The notes under the pieces were generated by a model. It made no database searches. It was not told the origin of the DNA and saw only the letters and a program-made list of their open reading frames with translations. The position numbers and the translations under genes are program-made. Source: Lasiosphaeria ovina (Eukaryota > Ascomycota > Sordariomycetes > Sordariales > Lasiosphaeriaceae). Taken from it: a stretch of DNA of 64,000 bases. Position 1 is the stretch's first letter; every line of letters begins with the position of its first letter. Below, in pieces: positions 31,156 to 43,179 of this stretch. The stretch is from positions 2,232,001 through 2,296,000 of the forward strand of contig JAULSN010000007.1 in assembly GCA_033439765.1 (NCBI GenBank), in the 5' to 3' direction.

Positions 31156-33940
31156 CGCCATACTCTCCGCCTTCGATGAGCCTTTCTTTCTAGAGAGCTC
31201 CGGGGTAAGTTGTCTGAGATGAGAAACAGTGGTTAGACAAGCCTAGCACGTGTGAAACGAGAAAGGTTAAAAGGAAACTCACCTGAAGCATGGTGGGCAA
31301 GTTGATTCGATGAGGTTGTCTTCGGCCTTCTTCTCGGACCTTTTCGCATCGGGACGGGGACAGCAGTAAGTCGTCTGGAATTGGGAGAATGCCTGTCAGT
31401 AAAATCCTCTACTCACGGATGCGAGGGAGCCTGGAGGGAAACATACCTGAAGTATGGTGGACAGGTTGCCGGGATTGTCTTCGATCGGTTTGGACATGTT
31501 CATCCTTCGCGACCTTGCCCCATTGGCTCACTGTGGCATGAATGTGGCGATGTCAGGCCTAGGTGGCGAGGTCAGGCGGCCATCGGATATCGTAGTTAGG
31601 CGCCAACTGTTGTCCCCGACAAGGACGGACGTGAACTTCGGCGTGATAGCTTTCACCGAGCAATCTAGCCTGCAAGAGCTGGTATACCGCAGTGTCCATT
31701 CCGGGTCCGTGGGTAGAAAGGAACTGGCTTGTGGCGGCCAAGCGTTCATAGGGGTTGGGGGACCAACGACCATCGGATATCGCAGCTAGGCGCCAGCTGC
31801 TGATGGTCCCCGACACGGACCCTGGAGGGAGGTGAACTTTGGCGTGGTAGCTTCCAGCAATCTAGCCGGTGAGACTGTGTCGGGCTTGGGGGCCCGATGG
31901 CCATGTGTCGTCTAATAAGGTTAAGAAATACAGGTTAGATGAACCATCTACTTCTCATTACGCAATGTCTGGATGGGGAACTTACCTCGAAGCATGGTGT
32001 TATCAGTGGACATGGAGCTGGTCGCTATCCCGTCGGGAACGAAATGGTGAAAATTGATGAATTGGAAAGGAAGCGAGCTAATTGCAGTTTATCTAGATGT
32101 GTGCTCACGTGCGCAGCTGACATAATCAAATGGCACCACAACACAACAAACAACAAGACAAAAATGTCGGAAGGAGCCGCTGGCATCGCGCACAGACTAG
32201 CCACCTATGGCCCAGTTCATGAAGACCCGAACACATCATACATTTGTAGGGTATCTAACGGGATAGTGGACTCGGAAAAAGGGTGCAAAGATCGATGTTT
32301 TCTAGAAAAGAAGAGGGCCCTAGAGCAGAGATTCTATCGTCATAGGCATAGGCTGCAGGGCGGCCTGCATCCCCGACCTGAACCCCTGAGTACATAGTGT
32401 GCGTTTGCCATGCCCAATACAGTACTGTCCAGGTAAAGAAAGTCCCCGTTGAAATACCTCAGCCCCAAGTAACGTGCTGGAAAAAAGACAAGAAATCCCA
32501 TCCCCCAACATCAAATCCCAAGCCAAATTGTTCGGCCGTAGACACCTTTGTCTGTGCAGGCAGTCTCCGCGGCAGCTCGTAGCCGTTTCCAATTACCCAG
32601 AACGCAGACGGCACCCCATTGTCTAGAATTGAGAGAACTAGAGTTAGATAAACCACTCTTTAATTGTAACTGCGATAAGACCTGCAAGGGGATCTTGCCT
32701 GGCATGGTGAAAAAGTCGATCATGTTGTCTTCAGTCAGTTTGGGCAACTCCAATCTGTTCCTGGATGTACTGGTTAGATTCTGGGCTTTTGATGGCGAGG
32801 TAGGGGCGAAATGGCAAAGGTTGGTCACTAACTGAGTATATTTGCCGAAATATATTTTGTTCCTTCCTTCCCGTTTCTTTTTTTGGTTTGTATTTTTCTG
32901 TTTTTTTGTACTTTCTTTCCTGTCAAGTCGTACGGCACACCGCAATGAAAGGATCTCGTCGAGAGACCCCCTTATCGGGCGAAAATAGTACGGTGGGAGG
33001 CCGGTCTGCGCTGCCTTGCCCTCTCCCAGCTAGGAGAGGTGCCCGCGGACCTCTTAGGGCTCTTCGACGGCCTCGGCCCCTAACAGTCGGCAAAAAGGAA
33101 CTGTCGGATGAGGCGGGTTCCACCGCCATAGACTTGGTGGTCGTGGGCGGGGAGCACGCTCGGTGGCTCGCCGGCTGCAGGCCGTGGATCAGTAAAATCC
33201 TTCAAAAGGATCGTGGGAGGGGTCATGTAGTTAGACATTCTCTTACCTACCTCTTCGCCGCATGGCGGAGGGTTGTCCTCCATATTGTCGCGCGGATTAG
33301 GGAGTGGAGTCGGGGAGCAGCATAGGAAAACTGCAATTTTTTCTTATTTGTGGTTGTGGGTGCGGTCAGGACGCGGTTTGCGGGAACGCGATTTGAATTG
33401 CTCGAGCGTCTGGCGGGGACACGGAAAAAAATTGTTAGAAAGAACAACACAAGGTTAGTTCTAGGGTTAAAGGACAGTTAGCGTGTAAACTTTTTGCAGG
33501 GGAGGACAAACCGATCGGACAGGGGTAGCACCAACAGGCAATACCAAACACGTCAGTTGTTGGCAATACGGGGAAGATTTACGAGAAGCAGTGATTTTTG
33601 AAGAGAATGAGTAATTCAATAGCTAAAGCTGGTTGAAAGTTCGCCAATAGTGTGGTTAATGACTTCGGCGCTTCTATCTGGGGAAACTAATCACCGACAC
33701 ACTATGGGGGGAGACTGGTCGCCGCCGCCCCTATGGGAGGAGGAGACTGGCCGCCGCCCCCCCTATGGGAGGAGACTAGCCACAAGCCACTCTCTTCTCC
33801 CAAGTTTGCCCAATATAATCAACATCATCATCACCATCACCACCGCCTTCTCCGCCAAACAGCCGCCAAGAGGCCAATGCCACAGGCATGTGCCCGTCTC
33901 CACGCCGCCAGGTTCGGCCGGTGCCGCTATCAGCCTCTGC
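31156..33940. other. Repeat-rich non-coding stretch
   Basis: Apart from the 190-bp repeat, recurring 'CCTGAAGYATGGTGG' segments (31280, 31447; related at 31983) suggest more degenerate repetition. A short GGGAGGAGACTGGCCGCCGC-type tandem array, three units, lies at about 33700-33785. No protein gene is supportable. Confidence 0.4.
31571..31880. repeat. Degenerate tandem repeat, 190-bp spacing
   Basis: CATCGGATATCGYAGYTAGG starts at 31581 and again at 31771. Each copy is followed by GCGCCARCTG, a GTCCCCGACA block, GTGAACTTYGGCGTG and CAATCTAGCC. Confidence 0.7.
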
Positions 33941-33950
33941 TATAATCTTT

Positions 33951-34001
33951 CTTTTGCCGAAGTACCACGCCAACAAACACTCAGGGATTGGACTGTAGGG
34001 C
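33951..34001 (+). repeat. Dispersed 50-bp repeat, copy 2
   Basis: This is the inverse match of 30391-30442, reading CTTTTGCCGAAGTACCACGC then CAACAAACACTCAGG. Confidence 0.65.
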
Positions 34002-35628
34002 AGAACTGGGGCTAACATTCTTGTTGACTTGGTTGATGTTCCGTTCTACCAAATGATGATGTCGAATGCGCCGCGCGCCAAAGCTCATCTTTGAGGCCGG
34101 CGCCCTCAACAAGACTGCCGTTGAATAGGGCGGATGTGGCCCGCGGCGAGACCGGCTTGCCAGACAAGCTACGCAGGGGTGCTCAGGTGGGGGTTATGTC
34201 GACTCGGTAATCCTCGCTGTCACCAAGCGACGCTTTCGCCTCCTCGGAGAAAGAACCGATTTCGGGACTTGAACGAGGACGATGTGCTTGGAATCTGATT
34301 GTTGTAATGGCACCGTAAGTAATGCCAATGATAAAATGGTGGCCGAATGTAATATTTCGTCTGCTCAAGGAGGCTCTGCTCAAGGAGGGACTTCCACGAA
34401 AGATAACCGTAGATGTTGTGGTTATGATCTTGTGTAGAGAAATTCAACACTGCCGTCGCCCGTGAGCGAGGCCTGAAGGTATTCGCGAGGGGATCCGGCT
34501 CCGAGCGGAACTTTCTTCCGACGTTCATTCACCGTGTCCGCGGCAGGTTCGAGGGACTCGAGGACCGCTCAAATCATACCTATCAGTAAATGAAGAAGTT
34601 AGCGTGCTACCTTTTAGTTCGGGATTTAGGGCATCCGTTTCATTGCCATTACTCGGTACGGCAGGAGGATGTTTTGCCTTGCGAGTGGAATTCAAAACTC
34701 GAAATCTTTTCTCACGTGGAAGGGCTGGGGGGAACCGGCGAAGCTAGGGCAACGACTCTTAGTTCTGGGAATCAAACTTCCACGGACCCAATCTTTCTGA
34801 CGAGGAACATGCTGTGGGGGAGAGGTGGTGTCGGCGCCGAAAGGAGTAGAACAAGTAGGGCCTGGGTTGCAAGCACACAAAATAAGTCAAAGCCGGGGAG
34901 GGGCTGGAACGCCGCGTTGTCGTGGAGGGGCAAGATGTGATTGCTGGGATACGGCGAGGAGAAGAGTTAGAAAAAAAGCGAAAACACCAAAGATTGAGTA
35001 CCTTTTCCATGACCAGGAACGAGACCGCAAGGAACGAGACACGTGTAGGTAGCCCCACAGCAAATATTCCTTCAAGTGATGTGGATCACGCAGGCAATGT
35101 TCCCTGGTTTGTAGTACTGACTCCTCCAGGATATTCCTGGCGCCGTTCGGTTGCATTCTTCCTCTGCCATGCGTTTGCAAACCGAGAGCCTGTGTTTAGA
35201 ATTAGCCTTCGAGTGCCTGGGGTTGAAAAGCCAGGCACGGCTAATTCGACTCGATGGGTATGGAAAGATGCATTGCGTAGGCGAGACGCGGCAGTGGAAG
35301 GGGCAGAAACCTCCCCTAGGTGAAGAAGAGGGGGTTTAGATGCCCGCGGGGCAAGAGATACCATAACTGGAGATGAAGAAGGAGAGGTGAGGTGTAGAGA
35401 AAATGCGGACCTTTCGAGCACCGGGGGTAGAAGCCGGCGGAATTGCCTGGCCTAGACCGCCGGGATCACGCTTGATGCTGGCGTACATGGGCGGCGTCTG
35501 TCGTGACCCGATATCGTGGGGGTGGTGTCGGTCTCGAGATGGCAGACAAGAATTAGAGGTTCTGAGCAGAGAAGAAAAGAACAACGTCGAGTTCGTGGTC
35601 AGGGCTTCATTCGTGTCGGCACTGGCAG
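34002..35628. other. Non-coding stretch
   Basis: No supportable gene. Many short frames occur on both strands without domain character. Confidence 0.35.
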
Positions 35629-35682
35629 AAATTTTAGCGAGAGAGTCTTGAAGCACTGTTAAATCGTCTCCGTGCACTGTAG
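35629..35682 (-). repeat. Left arm of a 50-bp inverted repeat
   Basis: On the minus strand it reads GACGATTTAACAGTGCTTCA then AGACTCTCTC. The same sequence lies at 37733-37785 on the plus strand, flanking the copia gag remnant. Confidence 0.65.
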
Positions 35683-35969
35683 GTACAAAGGCGCCCAATC
35701 GTTACCGCTCACGCCCAGCAAAATACCACATTTTACAGCCAAAATTACCACACTCGCTGGCTACACCGCTCCAAGCGCTAGCAACGCAATTACACCTCGC
35801 CGCCGTCGCCAACGTCAACATACTTCCAAATACGGTAATTAAAGCTAAGGACCATAGATTCGCTCAAATCGGTCAAATCTGCAATGAAAAGCGAAGCTGA
35901 GTTGGTTAATTCTAATTACGTAACAGGGCCAGAAAATACAATAAAAACTACAGGCCTGCTTACAACTAC

Positions 35970-36976
35970 TCACAACGTCAGTTGCGGGACCTGCAGCGAT
36001 GAAAAAATCAATGGAGTTGAGGGGTTTGCCAGTCCTCCGCTGTTATGAAGTACCACGGCAGTAGTCGATGTGCCTGCGCCCTCACGTTTCTTCTTTTCCT
36101 CGATGGCCTTCTTCTTTCCTTTCCAGAAGTCTGGTGCCCTCTCTGGGTCACAGTGCCAGCAGTGCTCTGCATTCTTTGGTCCATGATGTCCGCAGGCTCT
36201 GTGGTGGTAGTTGCTCATCATCATGTGCGTGCAACCTTCCTTTGGGCATCTGATCTTGTTCCCAGGTCCACTCGTCTTGTTGTCAGTGCTGTTGTTGTTG
36301 TTGGGGATCGTGACTTTGGAAAACTTCGCCGTAGCTTCCTCGCTTGCAGAGATCTCTTCAAGCTCAGAGTTCAAGGTAGTCCAGGTCATGCTTCCTGACT
36401 TCAGGCCGGCGAGCCAGAACAAGTATCTCTCTGGGTAAGTCTTCTTCAGCTTTCCAACAATAGCAGTGACGTGGAAGGTATCGTTGACAGGGGCGTTGAG
36501 CGCCGCTAGCTTCTTGTGGATGAAGCGAAGTCTCGTCAGAAAGGCCTGCATTGAAGTGAAGGATGCCCGATCAATCTTCAAGTATTCCATCACGAAGTCG
36601 GTTGTTGCTTCCCGCGTAAGGCGAGGGATCGCACGCCTAATCAAATCGTACGTAACCTTTGGATCTTTCTCTCTGGGGTTCCAGTTCTGAGCATCCAGTT
36701 TCTCTTGAACCTGGGCAGTCAGGGTCTGGAGTAGTACGACCTTGACGTAGGCTCTCTCGGTGCACCACTCATCCTTCTTCTCTTCAAATACATCGATGAC
36801 TGCTTGGGTTGCTCCTTGAGGTGCCTGTGGCTCGGGGACATCCTCCTGAATGTACTTCTCTAGGCCTTGAAGCTCTAGAACGCCGGGGAGGGAGTTGTTC
36901 CATTGGCTAAGGTTCTTCTCGCCTAGGAGGGAACAGTCTCAATTTTGAGGTTGCCGCGGGTGTCGCTTAGCTTCAT
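35970..36976 (-). pseudogene. Ty1/copia retrotransposon gag remnant
   Basis: From an ATG at 36976 the frame opens MKLSDTRGNLKIETVP. It then needs a one-base shift at about 36925 to continue LLGEKNLSQWNNSLPGVLEL and the rest of a UBN2/copia gag: W-N-x-L, a VIDVFEEKKDEW-ERAYVKVVLLQTL helix, PRLTREATTDFVMEYL, and FTSMQAFLTRLRFIHKKL. Toward the carboxyl end is a Cys/His-rich zinc-binding module (CPKEGCTHMM...HHRACGHHG...HCWHC) and a Lys/Glu tail ending at 35970. No protease, integrase, reverse transcriptase or RNase H sequence follows downstream on the minus strand, and no paired long terminal repeats were seen. This is a gag-only relic with one deletion. Confidence 0.75.
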
Positions 36977-37135
36977 CTTGTAGGTGATGACGGCGATGAC
37001 TTCGTTTGACTAGATATGGTAACTCAGGGAGTGTTTGGCTTCGATTGGCTGGATTGGTTGCGCAAGCTAAGGAAACCAGGGACTGAGTCGCAACTGTGCG
37101 ATGATAACTCCAACGCTCGTTGGAATCAGGTCAGG

Positions 37136-37228
37136 GTTGACGATCGGAAATGCCTTCCAAGTCGGTTGACGATCGGGAATGCCGTCACAGCTAGAAGATA
37201 TTGACTATCGGGAATGCCGTCAAAACCT
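37136..37228. repeat. Three short tandem units upstream of the gag remnant
   Basis: TTGACKATCGGRAATGCCKTC occurs at about 37137, 37164 and 37201, spaced 27-37 bp. It may be a promoter repeat of the retroelement. Confidence 0.55.
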
Positions 37229-37732
37229 AGAGGGCGGCTCGCAATCGCTCGATTACGGGCCTTAGGGTCGTAGGCAACTGTGCCTTGCTCGCGTGCGCTG
37301 GAAAATGCACCTGTTAGGGTGTCAACTTGATGATCGACCGATGCGCTCTCGAATGCACAAGAAAGCGGCTTGGAATAGCTTCAGTATGAAGCGAAAGAGG
37401 GCTTCATAACCTGTGGGAGTGGACAATGTGTGCATTGGCTAACTAACTCGTGGAGGAGGAAATCTCCCTACTAAATGTGTGGGCGAAATCCCCAGGGCGG
37501 GGCTAGTGCCCACGTGCCCAGTCATGTGTAGGGCAACCCCGCCACGAAAATGAAGCCCTACCGATGCGCTGATTGATTGACGGCGCCGATGATGTTTTTT
37601 GGTAGTTGTGGAAGTCGGTTGCAGTGGAAAGGTAAGAGCCGGGTTACGTTGGGTAAAAAATGGTAAATTACCACGCGGCAGAATCTTGGATGTATTGGAG
37701 GGGTGGCCAGGGTTAGGGTTATGTTCGGCAAA

Positions 37733-37785
37733 CTACAGGGCACGGAAGACGATTTAACAGTGCTCCAAGACTCTCTCAATTTTAG
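37733..37785 (+). repeat. Right arm of a 50-bp inverted repeat
   Basis: Inverse partner of 35629-35682. Just to its left is AGGGTTAGGGTTA (about 37707-37719), two telomere-like units only. Confidence 0.65.
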
Positions 37786-39297
37786 CCCCTGTGGATTCCT
37801 CTCCACAGAAGCAACTGCACTAAGGAAAGATGGCGGACGAACTGGGAAGTCACGTGCAAATGCGAAGGTGTCAGGACCTGGGGTAGTTGTGACGAAGATA
37901 CAGTACTCAGGAAACTGCAGGTAACGGAACCAAAACAAAGAATTGGGGCGGGCACACGTAGCGCCCGCTCACAGAGCGCCATCCGTGCGTACTGTACAGG
38001 GTACCTCGCTGAGAGCCCACTGGCAGCAGCCAGGCGGCCAGGCCTCCTTGGTTATTTTAGTCCAGCACGCCGCCACCCTCGTTTGGCTGGCTAAACAAAG
38101 CAGAAATCTAAGTCGTTAACCAACTCTCCCATGAAAACCTTGGTGGCAGTTCTTGAAGTTCTTGAAAAGAACTCAACCTTCCGTAATAGTAGTTTCTGTA
38201 ACCTAATTAGTTTGATGGGAAGCTATGGTACAAAGATTGAATGCTGGAATGTAGCATAACACAGCACTCCCCAAAACATCCACTTATATTCGAACCGACA
38301 TCCACGAGGAGATTAAACCATCCGTTGGGCTTAGGTAGAGGGAAACTACATTCAGTGAACCCAATAACATATCTTTTTGCTAACAGATGGCGCGTAAGGC
38401 GTCAACTTCATGAAATGCCTCAGAACAAGCCAACTCCAGACCTCGACATTAGTAAAATATACGTGCTAGGTAGGTAGAGTTCTTAACGAAATCTACGGAA
38501 ATGAGCTACGTATAATATTAACGTTGAAATTAGTACTTGTGCCCAATGCAGTCTCTAGGCTAAAGGAGCAACGAGAAGGGAATGTAAGTAGCTGAGATTC
38601 TCCAGACTTAAGCGGGGAAAATTGTCAATATTCTTCTCGTGTTTAACTAGTGCAGAACAGTGAACAAAAACAGAACTAGAAAGATATATGGCCTCTCAAA
38701 TGCTAGTCTTCGGAGATATAGTAAGAAGTATCACAAGTTGAATCGGCTGTTTGTCCAACTTATTAGGCATCAACTGTGCACAATACAGCGAGGCTTACAT
38801 GGACTATAAATGGCGTTCATACTAGGCTTCCGGTAGGGACAAAGGCAGGGCGACGAGGCGCCAGGTTGCGAGTCAGTATTGCGAACTAGGCCTGGTGTAG
38901 CTAGAATCACCCCGCAGATGGGATGCTAACAAAGAGCAAGACAAGGCTGTAGTCCTTGTGTTCTGTCATTGGCTTTAGAACTTCTTGGAAGTTGATGATT
39001 GAGAGATTGTCATGGAACATCAACATTGGCTCCTATGGAAACGCAAGATTTGTTGGCATGCTCACGATTAAGACATCATAGAGTATTGCAAGCATGTTCA
39101 GGGGCTGGTCACAGCGTCAAGCGGTTTCAGTTATGGCAGGCTGTGGTGGGGGGAAATGACGACGCTTGTTGCTGCAAAGAGCTATCTGCTATGTCCTCCG
39201 TGCTGTGTGAAAAAGTGCAATCTGCTATGCGCTGTGTGAAAAGATGCTATCGCTATGCGCTAAAGGGGGAAATGCTAATTACAAAAACTAATGATCA
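37786..39297. other. Non-coding AT-rich stretch
   Basis: No gene or strong repeat was seen. Confidence 0.35.
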
Positions 39298-39720
39298 GTC
39301 GACACCAGTTCGCTACTCGATTGTAGAACTAGACTGGTGTCTTTGTTGTTGCTGTTTGACTTTCGAGAGTCCTTCGAATGGATGACAACCAATATGGATG
39401 TCAATCCAACCCAAACTGAAGCTGTAGTCGACACTGACTCGCTACCAGAGTAGTAGTGAGTGGTGTCTGTGATGCTCTGTTTGAATTTCGAGGGTCGTTC
39501 AAATGGATGTTCAATCCAACCCAACCCGAAGCCTATGTCTCGTGGCCCAATGTGCCATGTTCGACTCCTAAACGCCAACCCCCAAATCCAGGCCACATGT
39601 ATCTGTGTCCCATATGCCATGCTCGCCTCCAAAAGGAAACACCCCAAATCCAGGCCACGTGTCTCTCTCACCAGAAAACATGCTCGCCTCCCAACGCCAA
39701 CTCCACAAAATTGTCCCCAG
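39298..39720. repeat. Degenerate tandem arrays downstream of the first RRM gene
   Basis: Two units of about 129 bp start at 39298 and 39427, sharing GTCGACAC, TGGTGTCT, GTTTGAMTTTCGAG and CAATCCAACCCAA. They are followed by units of about 63 bp beginning GCCATGYTCG at 39553 and 39616 with CCCCAAATCCAGGCCAC inside each. Confidence 0.65.
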
Positions 39721-39862
39721 CTGCCCTTCACATCATGTTACCACCAAAAGAAGGACCAGATGGGCCCGGAGGACCACGTGGATCACGCGGATCAGACCGA
39801 CGCGGACCCCACGGAGTCACGACGGCACTCCCGTCTCTCATGCTCGTGGCCTCGGTCTGAGG

Positions 39863-41272
39863 CTATCGCCACGGGTTCATGGCAGCGCCCGAGCCACCAA
39901 TATCTGTGCCCTCAGCTTGCGATGGTATCAGTCCCCACGGATTCGTGACAGCGCCCGATTCACTGCCACCCATGGCCACGCCATCCTCAATCTGCTGGAC
40001 GAACTGCTCCACAAACTGGTTCTCCTTCGGAATGTCACACGGGTCCCACGAGTACTTGATCTTGACCCCATTGGCGATCATGTTTGCATCAGTCGTGATG
40101 CTACGATACGCCGACTCAGCCTGCGCGCGGTAGCTGCTGAAACGATACTCGATGACGGAGAAGGTCTGGCCCTCGACGATATTGATGACATCGTCCGTCT
40201 CATAGTAGAAGCGCGCCTGGAAGTACTTGGTGAGGGTGGAGAGGTTGACGATGGAAGCGGGGCCCGAGACAGTAACGACGCGCGTCGCGTCGCGCAGAGT
40301 CGTGATCTCGGCGAACTTGGTGCGGTTGCGGCGGATGATAGCCCGGTAGCCGCGAATAACCAGTCCATCGCTGTAGTACTTTGGGAACCGGTTCCAGAAC
40401 AACTGCGCCGCGCGCAGCTCGAAGAAGACGAGCTTGGCCGCGCTCGTCTCGTGGCCAGTTGTGGCGTTGGACGGCGTCATCGACAGGGCAAACACGCGGC
40501 CAATCTCCCGGATGTGCGACAGGAACTCAGTGTACGTCACGTCGGGCGGCAGGTTGGTGATCCAGAACGAGCAGTTGTCCTCGTCTGGGATGTTGGCCGA
40601 TCTGTTGGCGCGCAGATCGGGGTCCCCGTGGTAGTTGGGGGAGCACCCGATCTCGATCCGGTGCTTGACCTCGGCCTCTGTCAGGTGCGGGCGAGGCTGG
40701 GGGCGGTGCCACTCCGTGACCATGTGCATGGGCTGGAACTGGCGCACCGGCAGGACTGGGCCGGCGCAGGGGGTGGCGGTGACGGGGCCGGCGGGGAAGA
40801 CTTGGCTAGGACTAGCGCGAGTAGCGGCCAGGACGTTGCTAGTGCTGCCTGCACTAGTAATCTCGGCAGCACGGGCGCCGGCGGCGACGCGGGCAGCCTG
40901 AGCAGCAACATAGCCCGCTGTGGCGTGGGCGGAGAAGGCGGCACGGGCGGAGGGGGCAGGGCACTGGTCGACGCGGGCCTGCTGGATGCCCGGGCGCCAA
41001 AACGTGGCCATCGGCACCACGGCAGCAGGGGGTGAAACAATGCGGCGCTCCTCGCCGCCGACCTGGCGCTGATGGGCCGAGGCCTCGTGCCAAAACGCAC
41101 CACGGGTATGGCCGAAGCCAGGAGCAGCCGGGCTGTCGAAGCCCACGTCGTCGTAAAACGCCTCCTCTGAGGCGGACAGGGCGGCGGTCGGCTGCTGCTG
41201 CTGCGGCTGGGGGGCCGCCAAACTGGGGACAAACCCCCACTGCGCGTTGCCCGGGCGCTGGTTCTGGGCCAT
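39863..41272 (-). CDS. RRM-like RNA-binding protein, paralogue 1
   Basis: The frame is a single exon of 469 aa, with the ATG at 41272 in a good context (CACAATGG). The first 175 residues are low-complexity (Q-, A- and P-rich). A conserved block follows: RQFQPMHMV, HRIEIGCSPNYHGDPD, then CSFWITNLPPDVTY starting an RRM-type fold at about residue 234 with AAKLVFFELRAA as the second half. A second similar alpha-beta segment has YRAIIRRNRTKFAE and SSYRAQAESAY. The end has DPCDIPKENQFVEQF and a Gly-rich tail. The gene at 45280-47113 has the same order of motifs. The RNP motifs deviate from canonical RRMs, so RNA binding is inferred from fold-like pattern. It is flanked on both sides by repeat arrays, yet the frame is undamaged. 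Confidence 0.75.
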   Translation of the reverse strand: MAQNQRPGNAQWGFVPSLAAPQPQQQQPTAALSASEEAFYDDVGFDSPAAPGFGHTRGAFWHEASAHQRQVGGEERRIVSPPAAVVPMATFWRPGIQQARVDQCPAPSARAAFSAHATAGYVAAQAARVAAGARAAEITSAGSTSNVLAATRASPSQVFPAGPVTATPCAGPVLPVRQFQPMHMVTEWHRPQPRPHLTEAEVKHRIEIGCSPNYHGDPDLRANRSANIPDEDNCSFWITNLPPDVTYTEFLSHIREIGRVFALSMTPSNATTGHETSAAKLVFFELRAAQLFWNRFPKYYSDGLVIRGYRAIIRRNRTKFAEITTLRDATRVVTVSGPASIVNLSTLTKYFQARFYYETDDVINIVEGQTFSVIEYRFSSYRAQAESAYRSITTDANMIANGVKIKYSWDPCDIPKENQFVEQFVQQIEDGVAMGGSESGAVTNPWGLIPSQAEGTDIGGSGAAMNPWR

Positions 41273-41419
41273 TGTGTGATAGTGATCTAAGAATTATTGT
41301 ATTAGTGGCTGGCTCTGACAGGTAATTAGATTGCAAGCAAACCACGGCGGTTGACTATAAGCCGAGCAGTGGTGTATGAATGTAACGTTGAAGGGGTTAT
41401 TCCAACAGATCGATCTTCG

Positions 41420-41930
41420 CTGGCCTGAAACTGTGAGGGCTGAATGACAGGCAGCGCGTGATCCGAATTGTTCAAAGTGCAAGGAATGCTTTAAATGATC
41501 TGTCGCAGACTTGCTGGGCTGAAGCTGTGGGAGGATGGAGCAACAGCCTGCAGGCCGAAAGTGCGAGCCAGGCAGTGAACGGGGATAGTCAAACCATCTG
41601 TCGCAAGTGGCTGACTGAAACCTTTGGAACTAGATGGAGAACCGAACCAGGTCAAAAGCCCAAGCCAGGCAGTGAATGGGAAGGTCTCAAGCCCTATGTC
41701 GCAAGTCGCTAGCTGAAACCTTTCGAGGCTAAAGGGCAGGGTAGGTGGAATCACGAGGCAGGGAGTGAATTAAAACCATTCAAATGATGTCGAGCTGCCG
41801 GCGTGAAACCAAGTGAACAACGACTGTAGTGAATGGAAATGAATGCATAAAATGCGAGCCGGGCAGTAGATATGAGGTCTGCAAGCGACCTCGAATCGCT
41901 GCCACGAAACCAAGTATGCCGAGCTGGAGG
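41420..41930. repeat. Degenerate repeats in the leader of RRM paralogue 1
   Basis: A phrase like GCGAGCCAGGCAGTGAA followed some 30 bp on by CTGTCGCAAGTGGCTGACTG and GAAACC recurs about every 100 bp at 41465, 41560, 41660, 41755 and 41860. It lies between the coding start and the predicted promoter. Confidence 0.55.
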
Positions 41931-42280
41931 TCTGAATTGGATAGGGTCAAGCCAAACCAAGTCGCAGGCATAAAGCCATGCGAAGCTAGCGGGATAGACC
42001 GTCGCAATATCAGAGTCGGGGAAGGGATTGGGTATGCCAACTGTGCCCGACGCGATGTGTTTCGCGGACGAACTCTGGAGGCTAGGCAGGGCAGCGGCAA
42101 TATCGCGCAGGGGAGTGATGCGTGGTGTTTCAAGGGCTCGCATGCATATATCAAAGAAGGAGTAAGGCAACTTACAAAGGCGAGGAAGGCAAGGGCAAAG
42201 CAATGACGGCGGGCGGCAGGAAGGCAAGCACGCGCGTAACAAAAAGCAAAAGAAATAAAAACTTTGCTGCCCGAGGAAAA

Positions 42281-42333
42281 GAAAAAGAAAGGAAAAGGAA
42301 GGAACTGGGTGCCCCAAGCAGAATAAATACCCC
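42281..42333 (-). promoter_or_regulatory. Predicted core promoter of RRM paralogue 1
   Basis: On the minus strand a TATTTATT box (42322-42329) flanked by GGGG and CTGCTT is followed by a CT-rich tract (CTTCCTTTTCCTTTC). The arrangement is nearly repeated before paralogue 2. It lies about 1.05 kb before the ATG, implying a long leader. Confidence 0.5.
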
Positions 42334-42399
42334 CTCCAAAAACCTGGGACCTGTGTGCGCCCCACACCACAATAGGAGCATATGACTGCCCAGGCGACT

Positions 42400-43170
42400 T
42401 CAGACGAGACCTCCTACCTCCTACCTGCCAAGCTACGCTGAATTACTTCGGGACCGAGGCTGGACCTGCACCAGAAGCCTGCGCGAGCTGGTGAGCTCAT
42501 CATCTGATATTTTCTTATCTGGGAGCCGCCCAACCCCTGCCCACTCTCCCTTCGCAAGCAGGAGGGCATCAAAGGTCCCAGGATGTCAGAGCTTTTGCTT
42601 CTCGGGGGGGCCTTGAGGGAAGGGGCGGTCCTGACATATGACGTATGCTGCCCTCTGCCCTAGGCTCGCCCAGGAACTCGTAGAGGGGATGTTTTGATAT
42701 ATGTACACCATCACTGCTGGAGGAGTGACTGTGTGAGCTTTCGTTTATGTAAGAACGTACCAAGCCAGAATTCAAATAGCAACGCAACGCATCAACATTC
42801 CGCCACATCTGTAGAGATGACCTGGAGGCACCTGCGGGCAGTTACCTGTACCTTCAGTCGTGGGGGCTTACGACCAACAGCCCAACCTGTAGTCCAAGGA
42901 ACAGATCGGGATTCCTGCACAGTGACCATACCCCTTCTAAGCCCTGGATCTCTCGCTCCGTGCGAGTTCCGAGCTCCCCAAGAAGACTTGGCCGCCGATC
43001 ACGGCCGCGGCCTGAAATTTAGGTACCCTTCCTCAAGGAGGGGCCAAAACCCCTCGCGAGAAGGGTCCTGCGCTCTGAGGTCGGTGGTCTAACGGATCGG
43101 TAGCTTGGCCTTCTTGGGCTTTAGAAGAAACCAGTCGTGCGTGTCTGCCGTGCGATAGGCAGACCCCTCC
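42400..43170. other. Intergenic stretch
   Basis: No gene was seen between the predicted promoter of RRM paralogue 1 and the 0.3-kb duplication. Confidence 0.35.
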
Positions 43171-43179
43171 CTCTCTTGG

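Noticed and set aside
12449..32165. GGCACCACAACACAACAA shared at 12450 and 32132
   Set aside because: Low-complexity CA-rich match; too short and simple to call a repeat family or primer-binding site.
37707..37719. Telomere-like AGGGTTAGGGTTA
   Set aside because: Only two TTAGGG units, expected by chance or from repeat debris; not an interstitial telomere.
39605..41035. 476-codon plus-strand frame across RRM paralogue 1
   Set aside because: Antisense shadow; the minus frame contains the motifs shared with the second paralogue.
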